From assembly GCF_001484765.1 (NCBI RefSeq), contig NZ_LLXO01000017.1:1-64000 (forward strand): DNA of 64,000 nucleotides, read 5' to 3'. The DNA is from Entomohabitans teleogrylli (lineage in GTDB: Bacteria; Pseudomonadota; Gammaproteobacteria; Enterobacterales; Enterobacteriaceae). The notes below the pieces were generated by a model. It was not told where the DNA came from and searched no databases. It saw only the letters and a list, made by a program, of their open reading frames with translations. The first letter of the stretch is position 1. Each line of letters begins with the position of its first letter. This document shows positions 61,257 through 64,000 of the stretch, piece by piece. Position numbers and translations under genes: made by a program.

Positions 61257-62000
61257 TCAATACACATCCCTGCGGTAGCGCTTCTCCTGTTTCATTTGGG
61301 TGACATATTGCGCGGCGCAGGGCGCGTCAACGCCTCCATGGATTTCCACAATCTGATGCAGCGCGGCATCGATATCTTTATCCATGCTGGCCGCATCCCC
61401 GCACACATAAAACCATGCTTCTTCACTGTAGCCAGGACCATATCTGCGCGCCCTGTTCCAGCATCCGGTGCTGGACATAGCTTTTCGGCGCCTGATCCCG
61501 CGAAAACGCGGTATCCAGCCGCTCCAGGTAGCCATCCCGCTGTAGCGCCGCCAGCTCGTCACGGCATTCACCGCCAGGCAGCGGCCAAACAGATCGTTCA
61601 AGTGGAACGGCGCAAAACAGTAACCGGGCAGGACGCGTGGGCTAATCACCGCCGGTAGCGTCGCTGAGACGCGGCGCGAGCGGATCTCAACCGCCATCTG
61701 CTCGTGAATGCTCAGGCGCGCGGCATAGTCGGGGTGGGTTTCGACAAACGGATCCGGGTTGAGTTTATTGAGGGCGGTGATTTTGCCGGTTCTGGTCAGG
61801 GTGTGCCGCTGGTGCTGCAGGCGCCCGGTATTGAGCGCCAGCGGGTAATCGTCGTCCGGGGACTCCGCCGGCGGCACTGCTGTAGCTGGCGCTGCTGCTG
61901 TTCTCCGGCATAGCGCAGCCATATCAGGGCCTCTGGCTGTGGGTTATTCACGGCTTTCATGCGCATGGGTTCCTTAACCGCTATCACAAAAGCCAGGTAC
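61257..62000 (-). pseudogene. Decayed nitrate reductase / sulfite reductase flavoprotein (NasA-CysJ) fusion
   Basis: Three fragments in changing frames on the minus strand. First: YPLALNTGRLQHQRHTLTRT and [20 protein letters not shown], the molybdopterin-dinucleotide-binding end of an assimilatory nitrate reductase. Then, after a deletion and in another frame (about 61560-61420): [40 protein letters not shown], the NADPH-binding end of a CysJ-like reductase. Finally AWFYVCGDAASMDKDIDAAL to EKRYRRDVY and stop. Bifunctional proteins of this kind occur in several enterobacteria; here the front, the flavodoxin part and the frame are lost. Confidence 0.82.
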
Positions 62001-62074
62001 GGCAAAAAAGGCGCCAGGGGGCCCGGGAAAGATTGATGCCGGCCAGCGCTGGGCTGGCCGGTGAAGAGCGATAG

Positions 62075-63232
62075 TCAGAGGTAATTGATGGTATAGACAA
62101 TAGCGCCGTTGGCTTTGCCGGCTTTGAGGGTACTCTCGGTCTGGATATAGCGCGCCCGTAGCGGGATTTGCATGGTGGTGGTGCCGGCGGCTGGCGGCGC
62201 GATTTCTGCGCCGCTGGTTAACGGCATGGGGGTGACCGTCCCACTCTTTTCGATCCCCAACTGGATGCCTAACCCTTCGGCGCTCTCTGAGTCGGCGGAT
62301 AAGCCGATAATACCCTCAACGTCAGAGATAATGGTCTCCGTGGAAGCCACCTTAATCGTCACTTTGTTGGCATTTGGCGTGCCTGACGGCAGCGTTCCCA
62401 GGCCGGTCAGCTTGACAGTGTAGTTTTTGTCATTGTAGTAACCGGGGCTAAAACTGGAGCAGCCGTGCAGGTTGATCGAGGCGTCCTTCCACGGCGTACT
62501 GCTACCAATACCGTCAAAGTCGGCGGTTTTATAACTGCCTAAAAAAACGGTATCGCTCGGATTCGTTATCTGGCAGGTACTTTTAATAAACTGCACCTGG
62601 CCGCCGAAGCTCAGGTTGTTGGTCACGAACGGAAAGCCGATAAAGGTATGCTGCGGCAAATTTGTGGGTTCGCTAAAGGTGTTAGAAAGCGTCGGGAATG
62701 AAGAACCATCGACCACGGCATTGGAATCGAAATCACCGGTTTTAATGAGCTGTAACCGGATAATAAAGTTGAAGCCCGAACCACTGCTGTTTTCTACACC
62801 GCCGATGGTAGGCAGTCTCTGGACATAAGAGGAATAAGGCAGTGGCCTGGTCGGATTAAAATACAGAGTGACGCCGATGCCGGGCACGTTGGTTTCATAA
62901 ATTTCGCCGCCGTTTGGGCCCACCAGCCCGGATACCAGCGGTAATGGCCGGGTGACATAATTAATGGTATAGGGAAAATTAATGTAGCCGCTGCTCCATT
63001 CGTCCGGCGTATCGCAGGTCATGCCGCTGGCGACACTGGAGGTGTAGATAGCCTGATAAATCACCGACCCTGGCGGCATATGTTCACCGGCGGTAACCAG
63101 TCCGGAAATATTCAGCACCCCGTCATCACCCGGATAACGGCTATCGACCGAGCAGGTCAGCGTGTTGGCGTAGCTGGAGGCGATACCTGACATCGCCAGG
63201 AAAAACAGTCCTGTTATTTGTTTTACATCCAT
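62075..63232 (-). CDS. Fimbrial tip adhesin of a second fimbrial operon
   Basis: 385 residues from ATG 63232 (GCAGGAACATAAA); an in-frame ATG at 63247 is less likely because it leaves no room for the site. Signal peptide ending SSYA, N-terminal receptor domain with LTCSVDSRYPGDDGVLNISG, and a C-terminal pilin domain (QVQFIKSTCQITNPSDTVFL, INLHGCSSFSPGYYN, ending IVYTINYL). It is the last gene of a minus-strand operon whose rest lies right of the window. Confidence 0.84.
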   Translation of the reverse strand: MDVKQITGLFFLAMSGIASSYANTLTCSVDSRYPGDDGVLNISGLVTAGEHMPPGSVIYQAIYTSSVASGMTCDTPDEWSSGYINFPYTINYVTRPLPLVSGLVGPNGGEIYETNVPGIGVTLYFNPTRPLPYSSYVQRLPTIGGVENSSGSGFNFIIRLQLIKTGDFDSNAVVDGSSFPTLSNTFSEPTNLPQHTFIGFPFVTNNLSFGGQVQFIKSTCQITNPSDTVFLGSYKTADFDGIGSSTPWKDASINLHGCSSFSPGYYNDKNYTVKLTGLGTLPSGTPNANKVTIKVASTETIISDVEGIIGLSADSESAEGLGIQLGIEKSGTVTPMPLTSGAEIAPPAAGTTTMQIPLRARYIQTESTLKAGKANGAIVYTINYL

Positions 63233-63282
63233 TTTATGTTCCTGCAATAGCGCTGGTTATCCGCACTGATTATTTTTGTCGC

Positions 63283-63987
63283 TTACTTCGCCGTCGGGTT
63301 AATCACCCGCAGGGCGCCAAAATCGTTAATGATGACCGGGTAGTAACGGGATACTGATTTGCTGAGGGTGAGTGTCATCGACTCGCTGGGATTGATCATG
63401 CCGCCATCGGAAAGGGGCTTTTCCCCTTTATCATCTTCCGCCAGATAGGCCACGGTGATGTGGAATGGCGTAGTGTTGCGGGCGGTAATGCGATTACCGT
63501 CGCGGCTCCAGAGCAGTTTTTCCGGCGCTTGCGCAGCCGCTTTGCCGGTCAGGCTGGCGGGGCGGAAAAACAGCTTCAGGCGTGAACGGAAGGCCATTTG
63601 CAGTACATTCTGGTCCTTGCTGTCTTTGGCTTTCGGCGGGACTTCCAGCACATTGAGGTAAAAAAGCGATTCTTTATCCTGCGGCAGCGCATCGCCGGTA
63701 TAGCGGATACGCAGCGTCTGGCCGCGGCCGGCGTTCACCCGGTTAACCGGGGGAGTGAGGTAAAATGGCGCTTTAGCGGTTTCCGGGGTGGATTTCTCGT
63801 CTCCGTCATCAATCCATGCCTGGATCAGCACCGGGCCTGTGCCGTTGTTATTCATTTTTACCGACACCTCTTTTTCTGCAGCCGGGTAAATCACGCGGGT
63901 GCCGGTGATAACCACTGCACTGTTTACCGGCAGAGAGAAACAGGCGATCAGCAACAGGGCCAGACGGGGCAGCAGTGTCATTTTCAT
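63283..63987 (-). CDS. Periplasmic fimbrial chaperone of the second operon
   Basis: 234 residues: signal peptide ending VNSA, VVITGTRVIYPAAEKEVSVK, LNVLEVPPKAKD, RSRLKLFFRPASLTGK and a second domain with ARNTTPFHITVAYL. It shares the LIQ(S/A)WIDDGD and LTPPV blocks with the chaperone at 43101, so the two fimbrial systems are related. It precedes the adhesin gene by 50 bases; the usher is expected beyond 63987. Confidence 0.9.
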   Translation of the reverse strand: MKMTLLPRLALLLIACFSLPVNSAVVITGTRVIYPAAEKEVSVKMNNNGTGPVLIQAWIDDGDEKSTPETAKAPFYLTPPVNRVNAGRGQTLRIRYTGDALPQDKESLFYLNVLEVPPKAKDSKDQNVLQMAFRSRLKLFFRPASLTGKAAAQAPEKLLWSRDGNRITARNTTPFHITVAYLAEDDKGEKPLSDGGMINPSESMTLTLSKSVSRYYPVIINDFGALRVINPTAK

Positions 63988-64000
63988 CGCAATCTTCCAT

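Overview
The window reads as the chromosome of an enterobacterium (Enterobacterales, probably Enterobacteriaceae). The evidence is a lambdoid-type prophage control region, CRISPR repeats matching the E. coli subtype I-E sequence, several chaperone-usher fimbrial genes, a T6SS VgrG island, a DcuC/AnsB cluster and a decayed nitrate reductase-CysJ fusion. I cannot fix the genus from the sequence alone.

Positions 1-31062 are the right part of a prophage, nearly all on the plus strand. The left end carries part of a nucleotide-metabolism gene, a LexA-controlled DinI homologue and a nin region (NinB, NinE-like, NinG, YlcG-like) ending in a Q antiterminator. Two terminator-like hairpins follow, then holin, GH19 endolysin and the nested Rz/Rz1 spanins. 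The late genes run terminase, portal, head, neck, contractile sheath and tube, a tail chaperone pair with a -1 slippery site, tape measure, baseplate, collagen-like fibre and collar fibre. So this is a contractile-tailed phage under lambdoid control. Three cargo units interrupt the plan: a membrane-protein gene antisense to the late operon (3904-4914), hicAB between terS and terL, and an AT-rich secreted-protein gene inside the baseplate operon (26607-27419). The prophage ends at the 3' half of a tRNA-Arg gene, the attachment duplicate. The integrase lies outside the window.

Positions 31172-36139 (minus) are a T6SS accessory island: VgrG, a VRR-NUC nuclease effector of TseV type, its DUF3396 immunity candidate and PAAR. 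Positions 36842-40547 hold an unusual fusion of a SAM methyltransferase with a molybdenum-cofactor-sulfurase-like PLP domain, and next to it a divergent DJ-1/PfpI gene. Positions 41216-48391 are a chaperone-usher operon (three pilins, chaperone, usher, tip adhesin, second chaperone) whose usher carries one in-frame amber codon.

Positions 48419-55397 hold a small monooxygenase-fold protein with an unknown partner, a MarR regulator, an EamA exporter, and a DcuC transporter / M20 amidohydrolase / periplasmic asparaginase operon. Two 18-bp palindromes in the eamA-dcuC divergent region look like MarR operators. The operon would convert external asparagine and acyl-amino acids to aspartate and import dicarboxylates.

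Positions 55505-61236 are the wreck of a type I-E CRISPR-Cas locus. A cas3 without its HD nuclease domain is joined directly to a leaderless array of 19 repeats. Beyond the array come an AT-rich unknown operon, an IS3-family remnant, a relic repeat, a T6SS-type zinc-peptidase/lipoprotein pair and a two-repeat relic array. Then follow a decayed nitrate reductase-CysJ pseudogene and the end of a second fimbrial operon (minus strand) that continues past the right edge.
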